Counted from the first letter of the stretch, positions 1-12,951 are shown. The stretch is 60,000 nucleotides of DNA from Nymphaea colorata (GCF_008831285.2 NC_045139.1:26022412-26082411), one strand, 5' to 3'. Notes: generated from the sequence alone by a model not told the origin. A program made the numbers and translations.

Positions 1-75
1 ATATATATATATATATATAAAGATGTCTATTTAAAAATAAAAATAAAAATTAAGGGACTGGTGTGGGCAGTTGCC
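1..75. repeat. (AT)n microsatellite with conserved A-rich flank, copy 1
   Basis: The window opens inside an AT dinucleotide tract (1-19). It is followed by a short flank containing ATTTAAAAATAAAAA and then GGGACTGG. The same arrangement, an AT tract then a closely similar flank, recurs at 27368-27480, so this is a dispersed repeat and not only a microsatellite. Its left part lies outside the window. Confidence 0.6.
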
Positions 76-89
76 CGCACCGTGTGGCC

Positions 90-232
90 ATTGATGATCA
101 CCGCTCAGTTACCAATGCCCACTTCCATCTTGCATGGTCTAATGGCCCTCCCCAGAGGTCTGGCTTTGCCTTGCAATTGATGATCATCACCCACAAACTA
201 CCAACGCCCACTTCCATCTTGGATGGTCTAAT
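90..232. repeat. Imperfect direct repeat, about 55-bp unit, two copies
   Basis: Positions 90-143 and 176-232 are two versions of the same sequence. Both begin ATTGATGATCA and end CTTCCATCTTGNATGGTCTAAT, with 86 bases between starts. The copies differ by small indels and several substitutions, so the duplication is not recent. The short open frames over it have no recognisable protein similarity. Confidence 0.7.
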
Positions 233-3200
233 TATGGTCTCTTAACCCTCCCTTGCTTGATGGAAGAAAGGTTTCACGGCCCTAGGATTTTCCTCACCAT
301 TATCACTTGCTAGACACTCCACCACACTCTTTTTTAACATTCCTCCAAAAAATGCCTAACACTTTTTATTGGAGATCGATATGGATTCCTTGTAAAGCTT
401 CTGAGTTGATATATTTGTGATTTCCACAAACTGAGGATTTGAATCACCCTATCTTTTAGACTCAAGGTCATAAGCAATACTTCCTAAATAAAAGTCAAGT
501 CCATCCATGGAAAATTGGAGAGAATACAACATATGCTACCTTTATGAACACCTTTTTTTATATAAGGATTGTAAATGGGAATCTATATCATATAAATTCA
601 TCTGTAAAACTTTAAGAGCAAGGCATAACACATTTCTTGACATTTGTTTCATTGTTTTTTCTTGTTTGTGCTTGTTGTTGCACTTACTTTATTGGTTTTC
701 TCCTTATGGTAATTAAAGTAGTCTTATAAAATTTGCAAGATAAAACAATATATATTTATTTTATCCTTAATAGTATTTTATGTTCATTATTAGGAGTTTG
801 ATTGATTAATGCTAAATGCATAGGAGCCAGATTGACACATCTAAAAGTAAGAAAATGAGAAGACCCATGTCACCTGGTTGCTACTTGTACTTACTAATGT
901 TGAACTCTTCCAAAGTTATGGATAGAGGAAAGGTATTTTTGTACATCATGCATTTGAAATGATAAATTAATGGAAATTGAGCTCTACAATGAGATTTGAA
1001 GCACTCCATACTTTGTTCATGGGAACTAATTAGTTGTTAGATAACTTAGATTCCTTTAAATGCAAGTTTTTAAGACAAATAAGGTATCTACATTTAGGTT
1101 TTTTAAATGTATATTAGACAAAGGCAATTTCTCCTGTGCACCCTTATATTAACTATATACATTCTAAATGATAAAAAGATTCAAATGACGCATGTCTATC
1201 CTCACCAAATCAACCAGATGCATTAAGATATGAGGGGCAAACAGTCATGCTAGAGATAAAAATATTGAATATAACAGAAATGACTTATATGGGAAGGCAA
1301 ATAATTACATCAAAAATATCAAAGATGATAGAGGGAACTAAGTAAATTATAGCAAAGATAATCTGCATACAAAGGAATAACAAGTAAGGTTTCTGCATAT
1401 AATAGAAAGCAACAAATCATTCCTTTAAAAAACTGATACAATTTTTACTATAATCATGAGATGCATTCTATGAATTGTTGGTATCCTTGAAGTATAAGAA
1501 ATAATAATTTTGACATTCCTTGCAATGAGTATTGACATAAACTATTGAACAATGTCAAAATTGTCTCATTTTGATTCTCTGTTTTTGCTTGTCTCTCATC
1601 TCATATTTTTTCTTCATGCTTATGTTTGATTGAATAGTAGAAGAGTTGGGAAACAAAAAGTTGAAAAAGTAAATGATAAGTGGGTCTTTATCCCCCATAG
1701 AAAGATGACACAAAAATTATTAAACAACAAATTGTCTAATAATTTATATGTTTAGTAGGCACATGACCATTCATTTGTGATTGACTGTTTGGTAGCAATC
1801 TAAAATGTCATTTATGGATCAATATATGAGTCATGGATTGGTCAATTGTTGGATATGAAGCATTAATCATGCAATTGAATAAAAAGAAATATGAATCTAG
1901 CATCAAATCCAGTCATTGTAGTAGCAACACTACAGTTGAAGAATAAGTGATGGTAATCTTCACAGACATGAAGAAGTGGGAACATCTGGAAAACAAATTG
2001 AAGCCTAAATGCATAATATAGCATTTAATAGGAACTTAATGACCCAGTATATTGGGCTCAATAGGCCTAATGAAAACAACTCCCTAACAAAATAAACTCT
2101 CCATTTCTCCATGGTTCATTTGCTTCCAAAAGTTTGCTTCCAAAAGACTTTAATGAAACTTCTAGAAAACTAGGAGTGAGGTTGGGTTGACCATATTAGA
2201 TGGTCTAATTAGCCTTATCAAATGGAAAGAATGCACATGTCATGTCCAAGTATAATAAAGATTATTTTATTAAATAGTTAAAATTTTGGATGACATATTC
2301 AATTAGCAAGTTCTAATGAACACCAACCTAGAACAAATCTTCAACCAATAATGACTAGGTTAATTAGTATACAATATAAGAGTCAGTTATCAACTTAAAA
2401 CTTTATCACTACAGCACCTTTAACTTCACAAGATGTTTGGTGTCTTATCAACTTCCAAGCATTAATGAAAGCAAAACACTGGCAAAAAGAACAAACAACC
2501 CAAATACTATAATACTAATTATTTTTTTCTTATATACCTTGGCTGTTGACATGGACCATCAATGATATGAAATCATCACCCTACATGTGACAAATGGTAA
2601 ACTCATGTTATTTATGTTTAACTAGTTTCCCACTCGTTCTACATTAGCTCTTAAGACAAACTTAAATTCACTTAACAAGATGAATATGCTATGAATCCTC
2701 TCATTTCCACTGCCAAAAACTTTGCATCATATTTCTCCAAGTGGTTCAAAACATTGATTCACAACTTACAATACTTTATTAATGTGGAATTGATGATAAA
2801 ACATGTTTGATTAAACACATGCTACATGCATATGAAAGTATTTTCTATTTATATAATGCGAGTTTTGCTCAACCTTGATCAGAAGAGGCCAACGTTGTTA
2901 TTATGTGATCCACTTAAATGTAGTGGCAACTCTAGATATTTTATGGAATGTTTTTTGCCTTCTAATTGGTTAACAATTTTAGTGAGTTCTCTCAAAGTCA
3001 TATAATACATATGATAAAGTTTTTGTTTAATTTGGGAAAAACTTCAAACTCATTTATTAGAAGCCAAAGTTACCTTATAGTTATCTTATGATAAGCTGCA
3101 AATAAAGAAAGTTATAGGCATACAAAATGGATGTGATTGCTTTCTAATACTTTCCAACTATTAGTGCCTTTATCTTCTTGTATGGCCTTATTGAACTCAT

Positions 3201-3400
3201 AGCGAGCAACTCAGTGGTAATCAAGAAGATGTATGGTGGTAGATGAATGTTTTTTCTTATACCCTTTTTGGAACCCTATCGCATGTCTTAATCATTTCCT
3301 AGGCTACATAGAGTGGTTGACTTCATGGCAAAGAAAAAATTGTCTTCAATGCATCTCTTTGGGAGAGATGCTTTCACCTTTAGTAAATTGAACATGGGGT
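233..3400. other. Non-genic AT-rich stretch
   Basis: I see no recognisable coding region, RNA gene or complete mobile element here. Open frames are short and of low complexity. The sequence is AT-rich with no tandem structure that I could detect by eye. It may be old, unrecognisable transposon or intergenic DNA. Confidence 0.5.
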
Positions 3401-4330
3401 ATACAACTAATTAACCCTGTCCCACACTGTTCCAAGCTAACCCTCGGAACAACGTGGAACAAAACACTTGAGAGAGCATCTCCTGCCCTCGAGTCGAGCC
3501 CTTTCTCCTTTTCTCCTTCTCCTCTGTCTCTCCCCCATCTCTCTTTTGAGTCTCCCCCTCGCCCACTACTCTACGCCTTTTTCCCTTGCTCTCTCTGTTG
3601 CTCTCTTCCTCCATTCAATTAACTAATAGGTCTTGCTTCCTCCATTCCATCGATGATAGGTCGTGCGATCACCTTCGTTTGCTGCAAGGAGCTCCATCGT
3701 TGTCGTGAATAGTTTTTTTTCCAGGTGAGGTCCGGTTCTCATTTTTCTCCCTTTCCCTTCTTTTCTCTCTTGCTCCCTCCCTCTATTTGTCTCTGATTTG
3801 TAGTAACTAGGGTTTTTTCTCCTTTGCATCGATTTGGAGTTCTCTTCTCTTTCTTCCTCTCATTGTCTCCCTCCCTTCCTCCCTGTATCAATCTTTGGAC
3901 ATCGAAGGGGGGGAGAGTTGTTGGGAGAGAGGAGGTGATCATTAGGGCTCTCTCTCTCTCGTCACTCTTTTTTTTAGCTCTCTATCTCTAGCTCTTTCAT
4001 TATGAATTCATGTTACAAACTGAACATTGAGATACATTTCTCTTTTATATATTTCTAGTATATATTTGTTTAGACCAGTCCTAGTTCTCAAGAACAATTT
4101 GTTACTGGCCTTCGTTAGTTTGACATCTATTCTGATGTCCCCTCTCATTTCATTGAAAGGAATAGTGTTTATTATGTTGTTATTTATGTCTTATTGGGCA
4201 AATATCAGCTCTCTTTCAAGTTTTTCATGTTGTTTTCTAGTTGACTCATCAAATTTGCTTGTTAGATATGCACAATGGTAGTGTCAATGACTTTTATCTC
4301 AAAATGTTTTAGCAGTGGTGGGATTCAATA
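3401..4330. other. CT-rich stretch upstream of the copia element
   Basis: 3480-3990 is strongly pyrimidine-rich on the plus strand (runs of CTCTCT, TCTCCTTCT) and resembles the 5' leader of a plant gene or a retroelement leader. No protein is recognisable. The open frame at 4027-4281 encodes a hydrophobic 84-residue peptide that I cannot assign and consider likely spurious. A 24-bp block (beginning CTCTCTTGCTCCC) occurs at 3765-3788 and again at 4357-4380, at the front of the copia gag region. This stretch sits where the 5' LTR of the copia element should be, but I see no similarity to its 3' LTR. Confidence 0.35.
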
Positions 4331-4457
4331 TGCTTATCAGAGAGATTTGGGAGTATCTCTCTTGCTCCCTCCCTCTATTTCAGAGCTCGAGAGAGCAGCA
4401 TCCATGGCGTCTCTCATTGTAGCAGCAGTCACAAACTAGCAGTACTCCTACCCGTCC

Positions 4458-5306
4458 ATGCTGAATGTGGCAAACTTCGTGTCCATAAAACTCTCCCAAA
4501 CGAATTTCCTTCTCTGGAAGACCCAGGTTCTTGGTTTGATCGAGAGTCAAGATTTGCAAGGATTTATCAATGACGAAATCTCTGTTCCTGATCAGTACAT
4601 TATCAATGGAGATAAGCGAGAGATTATCCCAGACTACTTGCAATGGAAGAAATCGGACTGACTCCTGCGTGGGTGGATCACAGGCACCCTATCTGAAGAA
4701 GTCCTAGGGCTCATTGTTGGTTTGGAAACATCAGAATAGGTATGGAGGACACTCGAGGAGGCATACGCTTTGGATTCTCAAGAAAGAGAATGTTGTTTGC
4801 TACAAAAATTGCAGACACACAAAAAGAAGAATATGATTATGGATGATTACATACGGATTTTTAAAAGTATCTACGATGAATTGCAGGCCATTGAAAGACC
4901 GGTGAATGACCATACAAAGGTCTTTCTTCTCCTAAATGGATTGGGGCCTGAATATGAGTCGTTTGTGACGTCAATGTGGAATCCCCCAATTCCTGTTTAT
5001 AAGGATGTTATACCATTGCTACAAAGCCACAAAAAATTGAAGTCACTCAATCAATATGAAAGAGAAATCCAGCATCAATCTGCATTTTATGCCCAAAGTC
5101 AGACGTTCTATGGTAAACGTGGAGGAAGAGGAAGACAATACTTCTCTTCTCAAGGCAGCGAGTTTTATCCATATAACCTTGGGCAACAGGTATTCAAGGA
5201 AACATTGCCAAGTCTTCAACAAATCACGAGAAATTTACAGATGCCAAAAGAAACACCACATCGAACAAAGAAAAATGTATGGTATGCTAGATTTGCTTTA
5301 AACTGA
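4458..5306 (+). pseudogene. Copia gag remnant
   Basis: The frame starting MLNVANFVSIKLSQTNFLLW is a copia gag N-terminus: the phrase 'F..IKLS..NFLLWK.Q' is typical of the UBN2-type gag domain of plant Copia/RE1 polyproteins. Gag would form the capsid of cytoplasmic virus-like particles. The same frame continues through TGA at 4659-4661 (likely from CGA, Arg) and TAG at 4737-4739 (likely from CAG, Gln) into 4770-5306, which carries the rest of gag and a Gly/Arg-rich stretch near 5107-5145. Frame then shifts before the zinc knuckle at 5285. The exact start codon is uncertain because the leader is degenerate. Confidence 0.8.
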
Positions 5307-5584
5307 ATCACTCTGCTCTTAGATGTTGGCACAGATTTGATAATGCATATAAGGTAGAAGAAGTTGCATAAGCTTTAGCAGCAATAACTATGGCTGCTAA
5401 CCAGGATGACGCCTGGTTTCCAGACTCTGGAGTGACTTCGCACATAGCATCATACTCAGGTATGCTTCTGAACACAACCAAATATAGAGGTACAAAAAGA
5501 GTTATAGTGGGAAATGGACAGTCTCTTAAGATTACACATGTTGGAGAAGCAAAAATCGGCTCTAACCAAAATAGATTAAAATAG
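5279..5584 (+). pseudogene. Copia zinc knuckle and aspartic protease remnant
   Basis: In the frame of 5279 a CX2CX4HX4C knuckle is legible (Cys codons at 5285 and 5294, His at 5309, Cys at 5324), with a TAG at 5288-5290 where Gln would be expected. TAA at 5369-5371 interrupts the next stretch (likely from CAA). The protease follows, with WFPDSGVTSHIA around 5413-5448. The Asp-Ser-Gly active site is at 5422-5430, and the usual Ala after it is Val, again a C-to-T type change. The protease would process the Gag-Pol polyprotein. This copy cannot be translated intact. Confidence 0.75.
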
Positions 5585-5591
5585 ATTAGAG

Positions 5592-6643
5592 TTGAAGAAT
5601 GTTTTAGTTGTTTCTGAAATTAGAAGAAATTTGATTTCAGTAAGTCAACTAACAAGAGACTTACTAGTGGATTTCTATTTTTTGCATGACCATTTCCAAA
5701 TTAAGATCAGGGAAACAAAGCGAGTGTTAGCTAAAGGACGTCGTCAAGGTGATCTTTACATGCTTGAAGCAGGAATTAAGGATGCGTGTTTTTCAAACAG
5801 TCAAAACATAGTCAGTTTGGAGATATGGCACAGAAGGCTCGCTCATGTTAACTATGGTGTTTTGAAATTTCTAAATAGAGAAAAACAAATATGTAGTTTG
5901 AATGTTAAAGAGAAAAATATATATGTTGGATGTTCTATGGCAAAATCTTCTCGTTTACCATTCTTTACTGCAGATAAACAAGAGACACAACCTTTTGATA
6001 TGCTCCACTGTGATTTATGGGGGCCATTACCAATAGTTCTAGTATAAGGGATGAGATATTATGTAATTTTTTTTTATGATTCCACAAAATATTGCTGGAT
6101 TTTTGCTCTAAGAGAGAAATCAGATTTTGTGTCTAGTTTTGAGAAGTTTATTGTATACATAAAGAATCAATTCAATAAAATGATCAAGATCATTCATTCA
6201 GATGGGGGAACAGAATTTGATAATAATAGAATGAAAAAAAAAATTATGATAATGGAATTTGTCATACAATGTCTTGCCCATACACACCACAGTAGAATGG
6301 ACAAGCTGAAAGAAGACATTGAATTGTTACTGAGTTGGGTCTAGTGATGTTATTCTATGCAAATTTACCCTTAAAGTATTGGGTGGATGCGTTTAACACT
6401 GTTGTTTGGGTTCATAACAGAATTCCTACAACACTCTTGAATATGAAATCACCTTATGAGAAGCTGTTTGGTGTCAGGCCTGAGTATGATTACATGAGAA
6501 CATTCGGGTGCTTATGCTACCCATACTTGAGAGATTATGCCAGACATAAGCTAGAACCAAGATCATTACCTTGTATATTTTTATATTACAACACTTTGCA
6601 TAAAGGCTATAGATGTTTACACCTTAAATCAAGACGAGTTTAA
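5592..6643 (+). pseudogene. Copia pre-integrase and integrase remnant
   Basis: The frame at 5592-6047 carries the GAG-pre-integrase segment: IWHRRLAHVNYG, then a degraded cysteine half of the zinc site near YVGCSMAKSSRLPF. It ends with the start of the catalytic core (DMLHCDLWGPLP, first catalytic Asp). The core continues at 6051-6344 (IIHSDGGTEFDN, second Asp) and, after a frameshift, at 6335-6643 (NRIPTTLLNMKSPYEKLFG, the C-terminal part of the core). The segment around the third acidic residue is scrambled by the frameshift at about 6300. The integrase would insert the cDNA. It is inactive here. Confidence 0.85.
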
Positions 6644-6662
6644 TTCTCCAAGCATTGCATAT

Positions 6663-8104
6663 TTGATGAACACAGCTTTCAAGAGTGTGGTAGACACAAA
6701 GGTTGAAAATGTTAGAACTCAGTACGATGCTTGGTTTCCTGAAAATGAAGAAACAAAGAAATACTTGGGCACCAAGACACAAGAACAAGAACCTATGTGT
6801 GTTTTGTCAGAAAGTGAAATAGCCAAGATGCATGGAATAGAGGAAGTGGTTGGTGATGAACATAACCACAATACTTCAAGCTCTCACATCAGAAGTTTAA
6901 ACATTAGTGAGCAGGAAAACAACAACTCACAGGAGACAAACACATCTGCAAATGAGCAAAACTTGAAGTAGGCATAACACCAACTCTCATACAGCAGATT
7001 GAGACATGTTCGATGCATGGAATAGTTAAGCCCAACCCACTATACCTACTATCATGTACATTACTTCCTAAAAAACCTGATTCTATCAAAGAAGCCTTAT
7101 CACATAGAGGTTGGGCAGCTGCCATGAAGGAGGAAATTGATGTTCTTAAAACCACTGAAACGTGGGACTTGGTTCCTAGAGAACATGCAAAACACATCAT
7201 TGGATGCAAGTGGGTTTTCAAAGCCAAAGTTAAAGTGGATGGAAGCTTGGACATGTTGAAGGTGAGGCTTGTGGCAAAGGGCTACAACCAAATACCAGGA
7301 GTGGACTTCATTGAAACATTTTCACCTGCTATTAAGCCAACAACAATCATAATTATATTTACTATTGCCTTGTCAAGAAAATGGAGGATACATCAAATGG
7401 ACATCAAGAATGTTTTCCTCCATGGCGAACTAGATGAACCTGTCTTCATGGATCAGCCACCAAGATTTAGAGACCCAAATAAGCCTAACTACGTTTGTAG
7501 ACTAAATAAGGCTTTATATGGGCTGTGTCAATTTTCAAGAATGTGGTTTGACAAATTCAGCAACTTTGTGATACATTATAGATTTTTCTGCAGTCTAGTA
7601 GACTCATCGCTGTTCATTTACAAAGGCGAGCATGGAACCATATGGCTGCTTTTATACGTTGATGATATTCTAATTACTGGTGATAGACAAGATATAATCA
7701 CAAGTTTTATTGCAGATATCAGTTCAGCTTTTGCTATGAAACATCTAGGAGATGTCCATCACTTCCTAGGCATACAAGTACAACAAGAAGAAGATGTCAT
7801 ATTCTTAAATCAAACAAGATATGAAAAGGAAATTCTTCAACGTGCAAACTTGAGTGATTGTAAGCCTAGCAACACACCTATGGCAGAAACTCCTCATTGC
7901 AATCAGCCGAGCCCATGTTTCCAAGACGCCACATTTTTTCGAAGCATAGTAGGTTGTCTGCAATATCTTACCTTCACTCGTCCAGACTTGGCATACAGTG
8001 TTAATTTTGTGTCACAGTATATGCAATCACCATCTCAATTCCATTTTCAATTAGTTAAGAAAATTCTCAGATATGTGAAGGCCACTATAGAACATGGACT
8101 CTGA
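6663..8104 (+). pseudogene. Copia reverse transcriptase remnant
   Basis: 6663-6971 is the variable linker between integrase and RT. The frame at 7013-8104 (363 residues) is the RVT_2 reverse transcriptase: WAAAMKEEIDVLKTTETW, then GCKWVFKAK, KVRLVAKGYNQIPGVDF, and the catalytic LLYVDDILITG with YVDD at 7655-7666. It ends at TGA 8102-8104, apparently from CGA (Arg), and RNase H continues in the same frame beyond it. This is the longest unbroken part of the element. Val-Asp-Asp is preserved, but the polyprotein is broken on both sides. Confidence 0.92.
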
Positions 8105-8580
8105 ATACAACCAACTGATTGCATGCTTCTTCAAGGGTACTCTAACGCTGATTGGGATGGGTGTCCAATCACCCGACGTTCAACAACTCGATATGGCATT
8201 TATCTTGGGCCAAACGGCATCTCATCGTCTGCTAAGAAATAGCCGACAGTAGCACGTTCAAGCTCAGAAGCAAAGTATTGTGCATTAGCCTCGACAGCAA
8301 CAGAAATGACTTGTATCACTTATATATTGTGCGATATTGGGGTTAGTCTATCCAAGACACCAATATTGTACTGTGATAATATGTCTGCATTACATATGAC
8401 CATTAACCCAGTAATGCACAGCAGGTTCAAACACATTGAATTGGACTACTATCATATCGGAAAAAGAGTTGCATCCAAACTCCTTGAAACCAGATATATC
8501 CATTCAGCAGAATAGGTGGCAGATATCTTCACAAAACCATTGGGATGAGCTCGATTTCTTTATGTAAGGAACAAACTTGG
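8105..8580 (+). pseudogene. Copia RNase H remnant
   Basis: In the RT frame, after the TGA at 8102, the copia RNase H is legible: GYSNADWDGCP (first Asp), ARSSSEAKYCALA (Glu), ILYCDNMSALHM (Asp) and HIELDYYHI. The final phrase VADIFTKPLG is at about 8516-8545. Stops at 8240-8242 (TAG) and 8513-8515 (TAG) sit where family members have Gln, and TGA at 8546-8548 where they have Arg. RNase H would remove the RNA template after first-strand synthesis. Confidence 0.85.
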
Positions 8581-8604
8581 ACTAAGCTACAACACCCAGT
8601 CCAG

Positions 8605-8617
8605 TTTGAGGGGGGGA
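8605..8617 (+). promoter_or_regulatory. Polypurine tract of the copia element
   Basis: TTTGAGGGGGGGA lies directly after the end of pol and directly before the 3' LTR. This is the position and form of the plus-strand primer in copia elements. Confidence 0.8.
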
Positions 8618-8935
8618 TATTAACTCAGCTGAAATACAGTCCAAAGAAAATCAGTATACATTAGATGTATTATGAAATATTTTTGATATCAGGCATTGCG
8701 TGAAAGATTAGAACTGGCTAGGCATGCTGGAACTTGTGGTGGAGCAGAGCAATGCTGGAATTCGTGGTGGAGCAATGCAACAACTATTTGTTACAACAGA
8801 AAATATCTTTTTAAGAATATTCTTTTGTTTTTAGTATACAAAGCACAGTTGTGCTTATTGTAAAGTAGTGCGACAGAAAAGCACAAATAAAAAATAGAAG
8901 TTCTCTTTTTCCTTTAGAGTTACACAATCTCGTTA
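8618..8935 (+). repeat. 3' LTR of the copia element
   Basis: The LTR starts TATTAACTCAGC immediately after the polypurine tract; copia LTRs start TGTTA, so the second base appears mutated G to A. It contains an AT-rich stretch near 8800-8850 and an AAATAAAAAATAGA block near 8885 that could serve polyadenylation. It fades out at about 8935, where I lose recognisable LTR character. No second copy was found upstream of gag, so the right boundary is approximate. Confidence 0.6.
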
Positions 8936-9220
8936 ATTGGCAGGAAAATCTTAAGGTCAACATGGAAAATGCACTGTTGAGATATAATGGGGAAGCCAGA
9001 TGGAAAGTTTTTGCTTCTATCGGAGAAAGGTGTAATATTCAACTGATCCAGGGTCATGACACCTTGTGTTGACGTAACAACAACCCTCCAATCACATCCA
9101 AAAGCCAAATTTGGGAGAGGATTCGAAGAAAGAGTACAACTATTAATTGGAGAAAGAAAATCCAGCTGTCTGGCTCCCTTCCTAGGGCTTGTTGGATAGT
9201 CTATATACGTAGCTTTGGGG

Positions 9221-12200
9221 TGTCATGACCCAAGCTTTTTGACACCAATTTTTTTTTATAGATAATAACGGAAGAAACATTGAGTCTTATTCCAAACAAA
9301 CTTGAGCAATGACCAAAACAGAAAACAAATCAAATGCCAACAAAAGAGACACCCTTTTTTACTCCACATAGAACACTTAGACTCAAACAACTAAAGTATC
9401 CACAAAGTCCAGATTCGACGTAGTGTCCAGATTGCCAATGCCGGTCCATCACAAAGACTGAGGATGTCACTCCTGTAGCCACGATCTCTCAAGAACTACC
9501 TATAGGGATAGAAAGAAGGGTTAGATTTCCTTTGAGTATAGAAATATCCAGCCATTCATGGAATATGGTCTGACAAAATAAGTTTAGAATTATGTTAAAC
9601 AATACATATGGGAACTTTATGGTCGACATCCGTAAGTCATCAATCCATAATGCACCTTAGGGTTAGATCTTATCATTATGAATGAGGTGTACCTGACCTC
9701 CATATGTTTGTAGAACTACAACCGTAGTCCATTAATAATGGTCATGGTCATCGTGATGAACCAACAACAAAAAATCCTGTGGGCACAACTCACAGGTAGC
9801 GCAGATTATATCTTCACCATGCGATCCAAACTAATCAAGGGTAACCTGAAGTGAAGCCTCCTGAGATATCCCATATCGTCGCTGCAGCAACAGGGTCCAA
9901 CCACCAGTGTTACCCAAAGTGGTAGACCGGCCCCTCTAGGCATTCGGGTTGAGGGATCGTGAGACGTCCTGCTCTCCAAGCAAAAGCATAAGAAATTCCC
10001 AAGCCCTTGTGCCACCCAATACCCTGTGGGTCATCAAGTGCGGACGGAGGAGTGTGCGAGTAAAGTAAGCTCGTGTGCATCACCATCTCCCTAGACAAAA
10101 CCAACTACTAGACCAAAGCTCATGCTCGCTCGCATGTACCATTGTATAAAACATAGTCCACGCCTTGTTCTATGCATTCAAATGTGACGGTTATCCTTAC
10201 TAGACATAGTTTATTAACTCTCTCGAAAGTCAACTTTAAGCCCCAATCCCAAAACAAACCCAGTCTAGCCAATTTAAATTCTCAAGAATTAGGGACAACC
10301 ACCATAACATACGTATCAGGTATACACTACCAAACTTTGTTTATTTATGGTCCTTTATAAATTCATATATATGTGTATCCATTGGTATGGAATACACCTC
10401 ATACATTCATATATCTCCTTGTTCACACACACGTATATACCCTCTTATCCATATCTATGTTTATTGCTGAACCACCCTATGGCTTTATACTAACGATTCA
10501 GGCTATCTTCCCCTCACAATTTGTTCATATTTGAGGGCACAACCAACTTAATTTAAGTACATGAGGTAGCAACGTTTGAGTTACCTCAGCTCTTTGTTAA
10601 AGAACTGTAGCGTTTATATACAATTGTATATTACATTTCTAGCTATTTTTTTTGTTTCCTCCCCTACAGGAATTTCTTTGTTCTCAGTAGTTGCACTCAA
10701 CATTTTACCTTCGTATTCATGTTTATCACTTTTAGTAGGAAGAACCACATGTCCGAGTCAGCTACACTGATCTCTGAAACCATATTTTTTACAGCTTTTC
10801 TCCATTCAGCCCCACACTGCACACACCCTACAATAATACCTTAACTCTTATGGAGCTTGGTGGTTTCAGCCAACTGTTTCAACCAGATATTTTAGAAGTT
10901 TGATTGTCGACTTCTACTAGTTTCCATTTGGTGTATTCTCATTCCCTGTCCTAAATATTTCTGTAAATTTTTTATCGTGATTCTATTTCTGGTTCCCCTG
11001 TTCTTGTTAGTTTTGCTTATTGAATGAATTTTCTGTATTGGCAAAACAACAATTCCTTTGATGACATTCCTAGGCTAACCTTACTCAAAAAGGTGATTCT
11101 ATCTCTTCAGATTCATCCCATTGATCTCTTCTGGTTAATTCGTAGATAACATGAGAATCGTACTGTTCTTTAATCAAATCTGCAGGTTTACTAAATAATT
11201 TTTATTTCCAACCTTTCTAAGCATGTGCGGCTACTCACTGTTGCTCAGCTTGTCATCAAGGGATGACTGAGTATTTCAGAATTTCCTCACCCAAATCAGA
11301 TTGAGTTCTGTTGTGTTATTATATAAACATACCAATGTATAAGATCTGCATGCTTCTATTACGATTAAATATTCCCCTACATATCTAGTATTACTAACTT
11401 CAACTGAGTGACAATCATAGAGTACGAAGCAGTCTCCTGCTAAGTAGGCCTTGTATCAATCGTGTTATGTTTTGCATAGGTCTAGTTAATGTTGATGCAA
11501 GACTCTCTCTTTTTCTTTCTTGTGTTTTGTTATGATTTAAACACTAACATAATGCATGAGATCCTTAGAAGGATATGAAATAAACATAATAGCTAAGAGA
11601 CATGGTTGATATATCCTACTCCTACTGTTTTTTGGTGATATACATCTACAGTTTCCTTATCATCACCAGACCCATTCACGAAGGAACTTACCACCCATAT
11701 CATTTCAACAAGCACATTTGTATTCAGTTCAGCTACTGCAACATGTCCCGCAAATTGAATTAACAGCTACATATAAGTACGTATATGTATACACTGAAGA
11801 TCTATATGTGTACCTTATATATAGATGCATATATATTTATATATATATATATATACAGATCTTCATAAGAACAGGGGTTTTCCCTGTTGAACTTACAACT
11901 AAGTGCCACCAGCTACAGAAAATATCAATCTATGCACATCTGAAATTTAGATATCATCACGTCACATCACCCATACATTCACCATCTATCGTAAGACTGA
12001 TCATGCAAAATACTTCCTTAATAAATCTGATTGTATTCTAAATTTCAGAAACAACTCCATAATCATGATCATCCTTTCATTTTAATGTAATGCATACTAA
12101 CTATTTCAGTCCAACAGCCTACTTATTACTCTAGGCCTGTTCGGATACACATTACATATTTATTGATATGCATCTATATTTCATAAGCATAACATACATG

Positions 12201-12951
12201 AACTACATGCTGATGTCTGAATATCCCCATACCTTATTGCTTCATGCTGCAGTCAATTCAGTCCACCAAGAGGGTTGTCGTTCCAAGGTAGTCTAAAATG
12301 ATTTCCTTGCAAAACATGCATTCACATGTGTAATTTCAGCCCCACCAAGTAGAATTCTCCTTGCTTATTATATATATACCTACCTATACAGATTATCTAT
12401 AAAAGAAACTATATAACACTTACTAGGGTCTCTCTAACTGTACAGCCCCTGATTTTTGACTGTCAGCACCCTAGCTCCATAGCTTTCTTGATCCTCCAAG
12501 CCACGGATGACAGTCATGTGGACCAGTTCCTCTTTGCTCTTGATCTTTACCATGCAGGAAAAACAAGGGCTAGCTTTCACTTTTCCCCAATTTCTAGTTG
12601 TTGAAACCCTAACCTCTATGGCTGCAGCAAATAGGAACCTAGAATGCTTGGAGTACAGGGTTAAATAGACCCTCTTCAAGGCCTCCAAAACTGCCATACG
12701 AATTTTGTAGTCTCTCTCAAGGAGAGAAATAACCTTTAACTTTTTTACTATTTCTTTTAATATTTCAGTTACTTCTTTAGCCAGGTATATGTTTAGTAAC
12801 CCCTTTCCTTCCTTTCCATAACTGCCCCTCTATTATGTAATTGATAATTTCAAATATTTTTAACAGTCATTTAAATCTACCATTTATAACCTGTACCTAT
12901 ATTTATCTTTTCACAATAATTAAAGAAAAAGAAAAATTAGTGGGCCTTACA
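9221..12951 (-). mobile_element. Solo LTR of a Del/Tekay-like gypsy element
   Basis: Read on the minus strand, this block begins TGTAAGGCCC (12951 downward) and ends GTGTCAAAAAGCTTGGGTCATGACA-like sequence at 9221, giving TG...CA ends. The 3' end closely matches the end of the gypsy 5' LTR at 54240-54263 (both contain GTGTCAAAA then GGGT.TGACA). Flanking 5-mers are TGGGG (9216-9220) and TGGGA (12952-12956), a probable target duplication with one change. Internally, a CTATTTAA motif on the minus strand near 12660 could be the TATA box, and a 'GCCCACAGGA' word near 9785 is shared with the 54 kb LTR near 53630. No gag-pol lies inside. A 3.7 kb LTR is long but within the range known for Tekay elements. 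Alternative: two unrelated repeats that end by chance in TG/CA. Confidence 0.6.

Larger units (their letters stand above)
4331..8935 (+). mobile_element. Degenerate Ty1/copia LTR retrotransposon
   Basis: The order gag, protease, integrase, reverse transcriptase, RNase H (integrase before RT) is diagnostic of Ty1/copia. The element is on the plus strand with a polypurine tract at 8609-8617 and a 3' LTR from 8618. A sequence near 4332-4345 (TGCTTATCAGAGAG) could be a mutated tRNA-Met primer binding site (intact: TGGTATCAGAGC). No 5' LTR is recognisable. Coding capacity is lost through at least eight in-frame stops and several frameshifts. Most readable stops are C-to-T changes of CAG, CAA or CGA codons, which suggests long residence as methylated DNA. 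Confidence 0.9.
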
